Part shown: positions 52,897 through 62,615 of the stretch, in pieces
How the letters are laid out: each line of letters begins with the position of its first letter
How positions within the stretch are numbered: the first letter of the stretch is position 1
Source: Paraburkholderia kirstenboschensis
Lineage (GTDB): Bacteria; Pseudomonadota; Gammaproteobacteria; Burkholderiales; Burkholderiaceae
DNA: 64,000 bases
Direction: 5' to 3'
Assembly: GCF_904848585.1 (NCBI RefSeq)
Contig: NZ_CAJHCR010000021.1
Span: 1-64,000 of the forward strand
The notes under the pieces: generated by a model
What the model was told of the DNA's origin: nothing
Seen by the model: the letters and a program-made list of their open reading frames with translations, nothing else
Databases searched by the model: none
Translations under genes and position numbers: made by a program

Positions 52897-54651
52897 TCAG
52901 AAGGTTTCCCAATCGACGGCGCTAGCCACCCCGTCAGCAATAGCGTGCTGGCGTCTGGTCGAAGTCATTAATTTGCCAGGCGATTGAGAGTTGGACCGTG
53001 CCGGCGGCGAAGCCGTCGCGGCCGGCTCTATCCTCCTTGTGGCATCCGGTGTCGCACGTCCGGCCATCGTCCTCGTCTTCACGGCAGGCGCGACCTGCGA
53101 CTTGCCGTCCACTGAAAAAATCGAGACCGCCGTCTCCAGTCTGATGGCCTGTTCTTCGAGCGACTGAGCTGCAGCGGCGGCTTCTTCGACCAGTGCAGCG
53201 TTTTGTTGCGTGACTTCGTCCATCTGGACAACAGCACGGTTCACCTGCTCAATGCCAGTGCTCTGCTCTTCGGATGCCGCCGCAATCTCGCTGACGATGC
53301 TTGAGACGTCCTTGATCGACTGTTTCACTTCGCCCATGGTTGCGCCAACCTGAAGGGCGCGTTTCGAGCCATCGGCAACCTTGCTCACAGACTCTTCGAT
53401 CAGGTCCTTGATTTCCTTCGCGGCGGAAGACGAGCGTTGCGCCAGGGTGCGAACCTCGCCCGCAACTACCGCGAATCCGCGCCCCTGATCGCCTGCGCGG
53501 GCTGCTTCGACAGCGGCGTTCAGCGCCAGGATGTTCGTCTGAAACGCGATGCCTTCGATGAGGGTCGTGATTTCCGAGATCTTCGCCGAGCTGTCGCTGA
53601 TGTCACCGATCGTTGCCACCATTGCCTGCACAGCATTGTGACCCTTGTCGGCGATCTGGCTGGCACGTTCGGCAAGCTCATTGGCCTGACGCGCACTGTC
53701 CGCGTTCTGGCGGACCGTATGCGTCAGCTCCGTCATGCTCGATGCCGTCTCTTCAAGAGACGCCGCCTGCGCCTCGGTGCGTGCCGAGAGATCATGATTT
53801 CCCGACGCGATTTCGGCCGCAGCAACCGTTATCGACCCGGCCGACTGTTTGATATCACCGACGGTATTGGCAAGGTTGTCCTGCATCGAGCGCAGTGAAA
53901 ACAACAGGCTGGATGTGTCGTTGCCCTTCACTTCCGGCGGGGTACGAAGATCGCCTGCCGCAATACGGCTGCAGACTTCCTTCGCGTAGTCGGGGTCTGC
54001 CCCAAGGTTTCGGAGAACCTGACGGATGATGAAAGCCATGAACCCGGTCAGAAGCGCGCCCACAAGAATAACTGCGCCCAGCGAGCGGATCAGATTTGCC
54101 CGAAAATCGTCATCGATATCATCCAGGTACGCCCCGGTATAAATGTGCCAGTCCCACCCTGCAAGTACCCCCGATACGGTCATCTTGCGAACCGGCATGG
54201 TCTGACCGGGCTTGGGCCACTTGTAATAGGACACATGCGTGCCGTCGGTGTCGGACTTCACGATGTTTACGATAATGCGTTTTCCATCAACGTCGGCAAG
54301 GCTACTGACGTCAGTATTTTCAAGCGCGGGTTTTGTCGGCAGCAGCAACTGGACAACGTTGGAACTGGCGATCGAGATGTACCCGCTCGTACCGTACTTG
54401 AAATCTCGCAGGGCAGCGATCGCTTCATGCTTAGCTTCGTCGTCCGTAAGTTTTCCTGCGGCCACAGCATTCTGAAAGTGAGCCGCGATGCTCACGGCGG
54501 CCTGGACCTGCTCCGCGAGCGATTGCTGACGGGTTCGGAGCATTCCCTGGCGGTCCGTCCAGGCGTTCAGAGTGGCGAGGAGCGTCAGCGCGGCCCAGAC
54601 GAAGCCCACAGTCATCCACAATTTTCGGCTCATCGAAATTCTTGCCATCAT
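52897..54651 (-). CDS. Methyl-accepting chemotaxis protein
   Basis: About 584 residues from ATG 54651. A membrane segment near residues 10-30 is followed by a periplasmic single Cache-type domain (~35-185), a second segment ([20 protein letters not shown]), a HAMP linker, and a long cytoplasmic signalling domain with the conserved hairpin [20 protein letters not shown] and [20 protein letters not shown]. The C-terminus VDWETF is a CheR/CheB-tethering pentapeptide. It may sense a small carboxylate. The long in-frame start at 54699 lacks support. Confidence 0.92.
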   Translation of the reverse strand: MMARISMSRKLWMTVGFVWAALTLLATLNAWTDRQGMLRTRQQSLAEQVQAAVSIAAHFQNAVAAGKLTDDEAKHEAIAALRDFKYGTSGYISIASSNVVQLLLPTKPALENTDVSSLADVDGKRIIVNIVKSDTDGTHVSYYKWPKPGQTMPVRKMTVSGVLAGWDWHIYTGAYLDDIDDDFRANLIRSLGAVILVGALLTGFMAFIIRQVLRNLGADPDYAKEVCSRIAAGDLRTPPEVKGNDTSSLLFSLRSMQDNLANTVGDIKQSAGSITVAAAEIASGNHDLSARTEAQAASLEETASSMTELTHTVRQNADSARQANELAERASQIADKGHNAVQAMVATIGDISDSSAKISEITTLIEGIAFQTNILALNAAVEAARAGDQGRGFAVVAGEVRTLAQRSSSAAKEIKDLIEESVSKVADGSKRALQVGATMGEVKQSIKDVSSIVSEIAAASEEQSTGIEQVNRAVVQMDEVTQQNAALVEEAAAAAQSLEEQAIRLETAVSIFSVDGKSQVAPAVKTRTMAGRATPDATRRIEPAATASPPARSNSQSPGKLMTSTRRQHAIADGVASAVDWETF

Positions 54652-54699
54652 TACTATCCATTTCCAATCAGGTGCGAGGCAAGGCCCCACCATTAACAT

Positions 54700-55043
54700 G
54701 CCATCGTGATAGGAAACTTATCGGCAACGATTTGGGAATCTGAAGCGTACACATAAAAGATAAGTCGATCGGCTCATGGCCGGCACGGTTGTCAGCCGAC
54801 TTGCGTTGAGCCGCTTTCAATCCGTTCGTATGCCGGCTATACCTGTTTCCGCGCCGAATACCCGATCTGGCCTCGACACAGACAAACTCTAGATCCCGTG
54901 CGCTGTTGAGTTAGAGTGGACCTCTGGCTCGACGAGACAGATACCAGCCTGACGTTGACGACGCTTGCGAGCGCCGCCACTGCGCCAGACAACAAATGCA
55001 GGTTCGAGCTACTCGCGGCCCGATCTTCGGCAGTTCATGCAAA
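54700..55043. other. Intergenic stretch upstream of the chemoreceptor
   Basis: Carries the promoter region of the leftward chemoreceptor. No gene is supported; a frame from 54916 has no signature. Confidence 0.45.
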
Positions 55044-55063
55044 GGCGCTTCGGCGCCCTTTTT
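55044..55063 (+). terminator. Rho-independent terminator without an obvious upstream gene
   Basis: GGCGC-TTCG-GCGCC followed by CTTTTT, with a stable TTCG tetraloop. On the minus strand it is followed by TTTGC. No rightward gene ends just before it, so it may be what remains of a deleted gene. Confidence 0.7.
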
Positions 55064-55951
55064 CATTAGGCTCGCGGCCGCTCACCCCCCGCTCACCCCT
55101 TATGGCAGGTTCAGCGCTTAATACGCTCTGCAGGAGGCTGGTGTGAGCGTGCCGCACTTGTAATACGCAGCTAGAACATCAATGCACTCTAAGAGCCCTC
55201 GTTTTGCCCCCGACCGAGCGCGCCGGCGCTGAATCATGAAAGAGCCCGGTTTCCGCGGTCTTTGGAGAATACTTCAACCGAAAGCGACCTGTTTTCGTAT
55301 AGCTTTATGAATTTTCCGCACGACCTGTCCGCACACTGAAAGACCTTAGCTCACGTGGTTCCGCTTCTCGCGTCCCTGACGCATCGACCGCCGATCTGGC
55401 CTTGGAGCCGGGTCCGATTTTTATGACGCATGGTATCTCGGCCGCAGTCACCGCTTACGGGCAAGCGCATCGGATTAATCCGCCCTGCGCATCCCTGGGC
55501 GACAAATTTTCCCGAGTGCTTCGACGGGCTCCGTAGTCCGTCCATCGAAAGCGCGGTCATCCCCGCATCACGGGACCACGGGGGCTCGACTGATCAAAAA
55601 GCACGGGCGCGTTCGGTAGCCAGTGACGCAAATCACCGCATATAAGCTGCTCAATTCTCTGACCTACCTGGGAAACGTCGCGCGTGATCTCACCGGCACT
55701 ACGCGCTCGACAAGAATATCGATGCGAGCGCGCCGGGCAACGCCGCCTTCGCTCCAATTCGCACCCCACGCCGGCAAGTGACTCTCCGCCATTTGTCCGC
55801 CGCAGTACGCCCTATCAAGGAGCGTCATCGATGCATGTACAGTCCACCCGTTAGCATGGTTTCTGCAACCATTGATAGGCGCCTGCCCGTGACACCAGTT
55901 CGGACACTCTGCATCCGCGTTGCTGATGTTGATTTATGGAAGGAGGTAGCT
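55064..55951. other. Intergenic stretch without recognisable gene
   Basis: About 0.9 kb of short frames. A frame around 55625-55770 (QITAYKLLNSLTYLGNVARD then a shift to YALDKNIDASAPGNAAFAP) looks like a protein fragment with a frameshift, but I cannot name its family. Confidence 0.35.
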
Positions 55952-56617
55952 TTGTCCAATGCCAATGCGATTGTAAGCACTGCGAGACGACTTAAAAGGA
56001 TTCTGGAATGGCCTATTCATAAGCTCTTGCCGGTTGCAATCAAGGCTATGATTACGCCGCCTAACAACACCTCGATCTCGAATAAGACATGGAATGACGA
56101 GTACGATTCCGGAGCTTGGGAGTTTCTTTCCACTACAAAGGAAGTCGGCCGGTACAGTGTGATCGTGGGATATTGCCTGCACTTCAAACCGGCGGCCCGC
56201 GTTCTGGACGTTGGGTGCGGCACGGGGATCCTTGCACGCTGGCTTTCGGGTGCCGCAATATCCAGTTATCTCGGTATCGACCTGTCGGAAGCCGCCATTG
56301 AGAAGGCACGCCAGTCGAACATTCAGGGAGCGGAGTTCGCTGTAGCGGATGTCACCGCGTTCAAGACCTCACAGCCGTTCGACGTCATCGTCTTTAACGA
56401 AGTACTCTATTACCTCAGGAATCCAGAAGAATATCTCAGGCGATTCGCACGTTATCTTGCGCCCGGTGGAATACTTGTCGTCAGCATGTGGCATCACGCC
56501 GATGGCGTACGCACATGGAAACGGTTGAGGGCCGGGTTTGAGGAACTTGATCGTATCCGTATTGTGCACGTCCCGTCTGGACTGAGATGGGATGTGGCCG
56601 TGCTGAGACTACGATGA
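55952..56617 (+). CDS. SAM-dependent class I methyltransferase
   Basis: About 221 residues from a TTG at 55952, which is preceded by a perfect GGAAGGAGGT ending five bases upstream; the longer frame from 55778 has no ribosome binding site and a non-conserved N-terminus. The SAM motif ARVLDVGCGTGILARWLSG is at ~82-100, and FDVIVFNEVLYYL and LAPGGILVVSMWH are motifs IV and V. The substrate is unknown. The GT2 gene downstream suggests cell-surface or secondary-metabolite modification. Confidence 0.82.
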   Translation: MSNANAIVSTARRLKRILEWPIHKLLPVAIKAMITPPNNTSISNKTWNDEYDSGAWEFLSTTKEVGRYSVIVGYCLHFKPAARVLDVGCGTGILARWLSGAAISSYLGIDLSEAAIEKARQSNIQGAEFAVADVTAFKTSQPFDVIVFNEVLYYLRNPEEYLRRFARYLAPGGILVVSMWHHADGVRTWKRLRAGFEELDRIRIVHVPSGLRWDVAVLRLR

Positions 56618-56638
56618 ATGTATCAACCGGCCCACGCG

Positions 56639-56880
56639 TTAATGCATAGAACTCGTCCAGTCAATCGAGCTTTCGTCGTTACGGAGCGATGCAGACAAAT
56701 GGTTCACAAAGCCGAGAGCGAGGGTCAAGGCGAGCAAGGTTGCATGAGTATCGAGCCCTCGGCCCAATCAGATATGAGCTGGCCGAACCGGGCCAAGCCA
56801 CTACGGGCGCGTTCGATAATCCAACGATAGCGGCCAGGGTTTCCCACCGTTTTCGATTGCGCGCGCGTGACAACATGGGC
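56639..56880 (-). mobile_element. IS5-family transposase C-terminal remnant
   Basis: One minus frame reads TVGNPGRYRWIIERARSGLA RFGQL in the place of the R-W-V-V-E-R-T-L-A-W-L signature of IS5-type DDE transposases, whose catalytic Glu is retained. The continuation LGRGLDTHATLLALTLALG FVNHL is in another frame and ends at a stop near 56639. The remainder of the element is missing. Confidence 0.5.
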
Positions 56881-57049
56881 CTCGTTTCCATTCTTTCGCC
56901 GCCCGTCAACGCGGCAGGCACTCGTCGACCTCGTCGGCGTCAATCCAACCTTCTTACGAAAGTCGCCGTAGCGGACCGTTCTCCTGCGATCGCGGGTATG
57001 GCAGCGGTCGACATATGCCCGTTGGGACTACTAGCCAAGGGAACTATCT

Positions 57050-58021
57050 ATGCCCGCCTTTTCAATCATTGTGCCGGCCTACAATGTGCAGGACTACATC
57101 GAGGAAGCGCTGCAAAGCATTGCCGGACAGTCGTTTACCGACTTGGAGGCGATTATCGTAGACGACGGATCGACAGACGCCACAGGCGCGATTGCGAAAA
57201 AGCTGTGTGCAATCGATCCCCGTTTCAGATATATCCGCCAGCAAAACCGCGGCCAGTCCGCTGCGCGCAACTTAGGCACATCAGTCGCAGTTGGCTCTTA
57301 TCTTTATTACATGGACAGCGATGACATCATCGATAAGGATACCTTGAGTGTCTGCTATCGGGAATTCAAGAACCAGGACGTTGACGTGGTCGTCTTCGAG
57401 GCTGTGGTGTTCCCACCCGACTCACCGGTGTACAGGCTCGAAGAACACTACTACCAGCGGCCGCTGGGAGACTCACCCATATGGTCGGGAGATTTCGTCG
57501 TCGAATCGCTGCGACAGGGGCGGTATTGCGTATCGCCATGCTGCCTTATCGCACGACGGTCCGCTATAGGCGACCTGCGGTTCACGGATGGCATGGTGTA
57601 TGAAGACAATTGTTTTTTTGTGTCGTTGATGCTGAAACAAAGGCTTAAAGTCGCCGTGCTGAACCAAAGACTATACAAAAGACGGTTGCGGGCGGATTCA
57701 ACGATGGTTACAGAAAAAACACTCCACCATTACAACAGCATGTATCGAATACTTCGAGAAATGTCGGGGTTGTCGTTTGGTGCACTCGAGCCACCGGAAC
57801 GGGCGGTGATAAGAGAAGAGATCATCGGCAATGCGCTCGGGGATCTGCACTTTGTCAGCGCGCTCGTCGGTCCCGACATGAGGCTGCGTAGAATGAACGT
57901 TGCTGCCACGTGGCATGTCGCGACACACGTCTCGGCGCGGCTCTTAACGCCCAAACGTCTTCTGCTTGCGCTGGTGCCAGAACTGTACAGATTCAAGGCC
58001 GAAGGCCGACCCTACCGCTAA
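57050..58021 (+). CDS. Glycosyltransferase family 2
   Basis: 323 residues. The GT-A fold is shown by FSIIVPAYNVQDYIEEALQS, IIVDDGSTDATGAIAKKL, NRGQSAARNLG and the DXD-type MDSDDIIDKDTL (~88-97). The C-terminal third carries VYEDNCFFV, the typical acceptor-side motif, and basic residues. It transfers a sugar from a nucleotide donor to a cell-surface glycan or protein. Isolated from other polysaccharide genes. Confidence 0.9.
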   Translation: MPAFSIIVPAYNVQDYIEEALQSIAGQSFTDLEAIIVDDGSTDATGAIAKKLCAIDPRFRYIRQQNRGQSAARNLGTSVAVGSYLYYMDSDDIIDKDTLSVCYREFKNQDVDVVVFEAVVFPPDSPVYRLEEHYYQRPLGDSPIWSGDFVVESLRQGRYCVSPCCLIARRSAIGDLRFTDGMVYEDNCFFVSLMLKQRLKVAVLNQRLYKRRLRADSTMVTEKTLHHYNSMYRILREMSGLSFGALEPPERAVIREEIIGNALGDLHFVSALVGPDMRLRRMNVAATWHVATHVSARLLTPKRLLLALVPELYRFKAEGRPYR

Positions 58022-58598
58022 AGACCACCTCATTTGTACTGAAAATCTACGCGCGTCACTTTCCTTGCTCTGGCGCAGCGATACGTGAGTCGACGCTGGC
58101 CGGCATGGGTCACGACGGCATTGTCGGAGAAACCGAATGTGCTGGCAGAGTGCGACATGAAGAACCCAAACCCTACTGCGCCTGTTTCCGTACTATTTTC
58201 CGATCGACGCGCGACTTGAGTTGTTCGCCTGTGGAACCTTCGTGGGCTGGCAGCACCGGAAGGCAGAGGTTGAGTTCCTCCGCAGACTTCACGCCGAACA
58301 GTCGAGCGCATTCTGTATCTTGATAGCGGACACTCGATAATGTCGCACCGCTCGGCCCCCAATGTCGGCTTCGTCCGGCGACACAGCCGCCGCTATTGGC
58401 ACGCTAATGTGAGTTTCCTGGGGCGAAGCCGACGCAAGAACGTCCGTGCGCAAGCGTGCGCGAAGGTCCGTTGTTGGCCGACCACACGCGTCCGCCCCGC
58501 ATAACTAGCTGGCGTGCCCCGGGTGACCGCAATGGCCGCCGAACAAGGGCCGTTGATCGCCTTATGACCAACGACGCGGGAGATCCGCCTTTCCGGTG
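58022..58598. other. Intergenic stretch without recognisable gene
   Basis: Only overlapping short frames; none has a family pattern. Base composition is similar to neighbouring genes, so this may be old debris. Confidence 0.45.
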
Positions 58599-58677
58599 AA
58601 GCTCCGAGGCAAAAGAGACTATCGTTAACTTCAAACGATCCAGCCCGTGGGACCGTCGGCAGGTCTGGAGCTTTTTT
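58599..58677 (+). promoter_or_regulatory. Terminator-like leader structure before the acetyl-CoA hydrolase/transferase gene
   Basis: AAGCTCC (58599-58605) can pair with GGAGCTT (58667-58673), which merges into a T6 run (58672-58677). An inner hairpin ATCGTT/AACGAT lies at 58621-58639. The T-run ends 15 bp before the ATG at 58693, so the structure is in the leader or is the terminator of something lost. Confidence 0.35.
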
Positions 58678-58692
58678 AGACTGGGAGTCGCA

Positions 58693-60204
58693 ATGGAAAA
58701 GCGTATCCATCATCCATATCTCGCATCCAAAGTGATGCCGGCCGAGCAGGCGGCGACTCTGATTCGACCGGGCATGACCGTCGCGATGAGTGGGTTTACC
58801 GGAGCGGGATATCCAAAAGCGGTGCCTTTGGCATTGGCCGGACAGATCGAAGCCGCGCATGCCCTTGGAGAAAAGTTTGCACTTCGAATACTGACCGGCG
58901 CCTCCACCGCTCCTGAACTCGATGGCGCGCTCGCGAAGGTGGGAGGCATTGAATTTCGCCTGCCCTATCAGTCCGATCCGGAATTGCGTGCCCGAATCAA
59001 TCGCGGCGAGATCGAGTATATGGATATCCACCTGGGACAGGTAGCGCAGTACACCTGGTTTGGCTTCCTGGGTAAGCTGGATGTGGCAATCATTGAGGTT
59101 GCCGGAATATTGCCTGACGGCCGTCTGATTCCATCGACCTCCATAGGCAACAACAAGACGTGGCTTGACCTGGCTGACAAGGTGATCATCGAAGTGAATT
59201 CGGCTCAACCAGCCGGGCTGGATGGCATGCATGACGTCTATTACGGCACCGCCCTTCCCCCGGACCGCAAGCCTATTCCATTAGTCCGGCCTGGAGACCG
59301 TATTGGGGAGCCGTACTTGCGGGTCGATCCAGCGAAGGTGATCGCCGTCGTGGAAACTCACGGTCCCGATCGTCTGAGCCGATTTTCTCCGCCTGATGAA
59401 ACCAGCATCCGGATTGCGAATCACCTGGTCGAGTTTTTCCGGCGCGAGATAGCGATGGGGCGGCTCACACAGCAGTTGCTGCCGTTGCAGTCCGGCGTGG
59501 GGAACATCGCCAATGCGGTGTTGCGCGGGCTGCGGGATGGGGGATTCGAAGGGCTTACAGCCTTCACAGAAGTCATCCAGGATGGAATGCTGGATCTGAT
59601 CAGGACCGGAACCATCCTGACCGCATCGGCGACCGCGCTGTCGCTGAGCCCCGAGGGTGTCGAGGAATTCGGCCGAAATATCGAGCTCTACCGCAGCCGC
59701 ATCGTGTTGCGCCCTCAGGAAATTTCAAACCATGCCGAACTGGTTCGCAGGTTGGGCTGTATCGCCATCAACGGCATGGTCGAAGCCGATATCTATGGCA
59801 ACGTCAACTCAACCCATGTGGCAGGCACCTCGATTATCAATGGCATCGGCGGATCAGGAGATTTCGCTCGCAATGGGTTTCTCTCGTGCTTCGTCACGCC
59901 GAGTACCGCCAAAAATGGCGCGATATCCTGTCTCGTCCCGATGGTTAGCCACGTTGACCACACCGAGCATGATGTAGCCGTAGTGGTCACCGAGCAGGGG
60001 CTCGCAGACCTGCGTGGCTTGTCGCCCAAACAACGCGCGCGCGTTGTCATCGACAATTGCGCTCATCCTGATTACCGTCCGCTACTCGATGACTATTTCG
60101 AGCGTGCGCTCCGTGACAGTCCGGGAAAGCATACGCCTCACCTCCTTGGCGAAGCCTTGTCATGGCATGAGCGGTTCATCGAAACCGGCCGGATGAAACC
60201 GTGA
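58693..60204 (+). CDS. Acetyl-CoA hydrolase/transferase family protein (probable succinate/acetate CoA-transferase)
   Basis: 503 residues, normal for class I CoA-transferases of the AarC/Cat1 type. TVAMSGFTGAGYPKAVPLAL is at the N-terminus. The catalytic Glu is in GLTAFTEVIQDGMLDLI, and NGMVEADIYGNVNSTHVAGT and GIGGSGDFARNGFLSCFV are typical of the C-terminal domain. Such enzymes move CoA between acetyl-CoA and succinate or similar acids. GGGAG precedes the start. It stands alone. Confidence 0.9.
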   Translation: MEKRIHHPYLASKVMPAEQAATLIRPGMTVAMSGFTGAGYPKAVPLALAGQIEAAHALGEKFALRILTGASTAPELDGALAKVGGIEFRLPYQSDPELRARINRGEIEYMDIHLGQVAQYTWFGFLGKLDVAIIEVAGILPDGRLIPSTSIGNNKTWLDLADKVIIEVNSAQPAGLDGMHDVYYGTALPPDRKPIPLVRPGDRIGEPYLRVDPAKVIAVVETHGPDRLSRFSPPDETSIRIANHLVEFFRREIAMGRLTQQLLPLQSGVGNIANAVLRGLRDGGFEGLTAFTEVIQDGMLDLIRTGTILTASATALSLSPEGVEEFGRNIELYRSRIVLRPQEISNHAELVRRLGCIAINGMVEADIYGNVNSTHVAGTSIINGIGGSGDFARNGFLSCFVTPSTAKNGAISCLVPMVSHVDHTEHDVAVVVTEQGLADLRGLSPKQRARVVIDNCAHPDYRPLLDDYFERALRDSPGKHTPHLLGEALSWHERFIETGRMKP

Positions 60205-60501
60205 ATACCTAGCCCATCTGTCAGTGCAGAAGGCGCTTACAGCCCTTAACGCGTGACTGTGAGCACGCTGCGGAGCGGCCGGCCGGCGTTGGACAAACCT
60301 GAAGAAAGAGCGCCCCTGCCGAGATGTCGACGCCAAATCGCCGATCGGCCTATTTCGTTGTGCGCGCATCTTGTTAAGCGGCATTGAACTTATGCATATG
60401 ATCGCCAAAGGGCAGATGAAAGACCGCGGTATCGGACAGACTCCCGCGGAGCAGTTCTACTCGTTATCGGTATAAGTAGGCCTCAGCATGCCTGCCATTG
60501 T
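60205..60501. other. Intergenic stretch
   Basis: Downstream of the CoA-transferase; nothing recognised. Confidence 0.4.
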
Positions 60502-60600
60502 TCAACGCACTTTAATGATTGCGGCAGAACCCTCCCGGTCCTTCTTCATCGTTTCCGTCGCCTTCGGATATTTCGTCACGTAAATCGATACGAAACGACC
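60502..60600 (-). mobile_element. Possible IS256-type transposase remnant
   Basis: A short minus frame reads YVTKYPKATETMKKDREG, which resembles the KYPKA-x(6)-KDRE region of mutator/IS256 transposases, then stops at 60502. The match is only about 15 residues, so the call is weak. Confidence 0.3.
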
Positions 60601-60806
60601 CGACCTGAAAGGGCGCCCCCTTGTTCGTGGTGCAGCAGTCGCGGGCCAGCACCTGAGATTCAAACGAAGGGAAGCTTGTGAGTGACCGGTTGGGCTACGG
60701 TTCAGCGCCCTTCGCCTCAGTAGTGAGGCGAATTAACGATGTGACGTTTGCGAACGGCTTGCGGCGTCACCTGCTCGAGGATTTCATGGTCGAGGCCGAA
60801 CGCGAA

Positions 60807-60932
60807 TTGACAAGTTTACTTCGCACTGGTGCGAGTTGACGACATTACTTCGCTGCCGAACGAAGTAATATTGTCAACTCGGAGCTTCCAGCCTGTCCTG
60901 GAGGGCATTGGCCGGTGACAACATTACTTCGC
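60807..60932. repeat. Cluster of four copies of a TTGACAACATTACTTCGC-like repeat
   Basis: Copies are at 60807-60824 (+), 60836-60853 (+), 60861-60877 (-) and 60915-60932 (+). Copies two and three form an imperfect inverted pair of 20 bp with a short centre. Multiple ~18-bp repeats in a terminal region are typical of IS21-family ends. The last copy stops about 15 bp before the AhpD-like remnant loses its 5' part. Confidence 0.6.
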
Positions 60933-60947
60933 TCTACGGAAGCCGGC

Positions 60948-61139
60948 ATGCTCTTCGACGAGCGCGAGCGTGCAGCCTTGGCGTGGACGGAACCCGTGAC
61001 GCGTGTGGCTGACGCGGGCGTTCCAGACGACGCGTTCTAAGCCGCGCGCAAGATATTTGACGAACGTGAAATCGTGGATCTCACCATCGCGATAGGTTTA
61101 ATGAACGCGTATCCTGCGCGCGCCTACTGTTCATCGTAA
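60948..61139 (+). pseudogene. Carboxymuconolactone decarboxylase/AhpD-family remnant
   Basis: The frame reads LFDERERAALAWTEPVTRVA, DAGVPDDAF, then TAA at 61038-61040 where Glu is expected (GAA to TAA), and continues AARKIFDEREIVDLTIAIGL MNAY before diverging. This is the C-terminal half of a common AhpD-like protein. Its N-terminal half with the CXXC motif is missing, apparently replaced by the repeat cluster. Confidence 0.75.
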
Positions 61140-61296
61140 GCGTCGCGTCAGGCTGGACAGCGGCAAAGGCTGGCGGCAAAATTCGCTATTCTCGCAAACC
61201 GGCCGATCAGCGCAGGGTCGGATGAAATGGGCGCGAAATTTTTACCAGCGACGCCGCCTCGCACGGACCACGCGCACCGACCAACTACAACGAACC

Positions 61297-62190
61297 ATGA
61301 ATCGCGGCATCGTCTACGCCTTTTCCGCCTTTGTCATCTGGGGGCTCTTTCCCGTCTACTTCAAGACGCTCCACCAGATTCCCGCCCTTGAGATGCTCGC
61401 CCACCGCATGGCGTGGTCGCTCGTGTTCATCCTCGCCGCCCTCCTCGTGCGCCACCACTGGGCGTGGCTGCGCCCCGCGCTGCGCGACAGGCGCCTTATC
61501 GCGCGCTTCGCCGCGAGCGCCGCGCTGCTCTCGGCCAACTGGGGCATTTACATCTGGGCCGTGAACGCGGGGCATATCGTCGAGGCGAGCCTCGGCTACT
61601 TCATCAATCCGCTCATCAACGTGTTGTTCGGCTTCGCCTTCCTGCATGAGCGGATGCGCCCGCTGCAATGGTGCGCGGTGGCGCTTGCGGCGCTCGGCGT
61701 GGCCTGGCTCACCTGGCAAAACGGCGCGCCGCCATGGATCAGCCTCGCGCTCGCGCTGACGTTCGGCGGCTACGGCCTCTTGCGCAAGACCGCAACGCTT
61801 GGCGCGCTCGAAGGCCTGGCGCTCGAAACGGTGCTGCTCTTTCCCGTGGCGATTGTCTATCTGACGATTATCGGCGTGGCCGGCGCGAGCCATTTCACGC
61901 ATGCGCCGCTCGGGCTGCAACTGCTGCTGGCCGCCGCCGGACCTATCACGGCCGTGCCGCTGCTGCTCTTCGCGGCTGCGGCGCGACGCATCCCGCTCTC
62001 GATGCTCGGGCTGATCCAGTACGTGACGCCCACGCTCCAGCTCCTCACTGGCGTGCTGATCTACGGCGAGCCGTTCGGGTCGGTGCGCGCGATCGGCTAC
62101 GGCGCAATCTGGGTGGCGCTCGCGCTCTACTCGTCCGAAGGACTGCGCGGCACGATGGCCGCGGCGCGGCAGGCGCGCAGGGGAGCTTGA
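61297..62190 (+). CDS. rarD: EamA-family transporter RarD
   Basis: About 297 residues from ATG 61297; the upstream in-frame start at 61222 adds a basic, non-conserved tail. Ten membrane segments, with MNRGIVYAFSAFVIWGLFPV, LEMLAHRMAWSLVF, SANWGIYIWAVNAGHIVEAS LGYFINPL and MLGLIQYVTPTLQLL, which closely follow RarD. Putative drug/metabolite exporter of the inner membrane. GC content is higher than its neighbours. Confidence 0.9.
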   Translation: MNRGIVYAFSAFVIWGLFPVYFKTLHQIPALEMLAHRMAWSLVFILAALLVRHHWAWLRPALRDRRLIARFAASAALLSANWGIYIWAVNAGHIVEASLGYFINPLINVLFGFAFLHERMRPLQWCAVALAALGVAWLTWQNGAPPWISLALALTFGGYGLLRKTATLGALEGLALETVLLFPVAIVYLTIIGVAGASHFTHAPLGLQLLLAAAGPITAVPLLLFAAAARRIPLSMLGLIQYVTPTLQLLTGVLIYGEPFGSVRAIGYGAIWVALALYSSEGLRGTMAAARQARRGA

Positions 62191-62615
62191 ATGGCGGGGC
62201 GCCACCGCCAGGGCTTGTAAGAAGCGTTCACGACGGCGAGATGAGTGGACGCGGATACCTGAATGTCAGCCATGGCCGAATACTTGTCCTCGGGTGGCCG
62301 TAGCGAGGGGTCGTTTGACTCTGATACCTGCCGTTGCGCCTCGGACGACTCGACCGTCGGCAACGGGTCCGGGCGCGGCCGGCGAACGTGGAGCATAGCG
62401 GCTGCTGTGATGTCATGCGAGGCCGGAAAGCAAGATAGACCCGTGGCGGGACTCGCATCTCACGGCTCGAAGCTCCCCGGCTTGCACAGACGGCACGCGC
62501 GCGCTACCGACGATTCGCCGCAGCTGACATAATCCGCTCACTGGTGCCGAATGAATTGGCGCCTTCGGCGATTTCGCCGCCGACGTCGCCGGCGACAACA
62601 ATGCACGGAGGACAA
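62191..62615. other. Intergenic stretch upstream of the cytochrome gene
   Basis: No gene supported. A TGACATAAT stretch around 62525 may be an extended -10 for the cytochrome gene; no clear -35 is seen. Confidence 0.35.

Noticed and set aside
58393-59232. 279-codon minus frame opposite the CoA-transferase
   Set aside because: Opposite strand of a strongly conserved gene, with no recognisable motif or ribosome binding site; typical of high-GC DNA.
60807-60932. Integron or phage attachment sites
   Set aside because: Four irregularly spaced repeats in both orientations without an integrase; IS-end repeats fit better.
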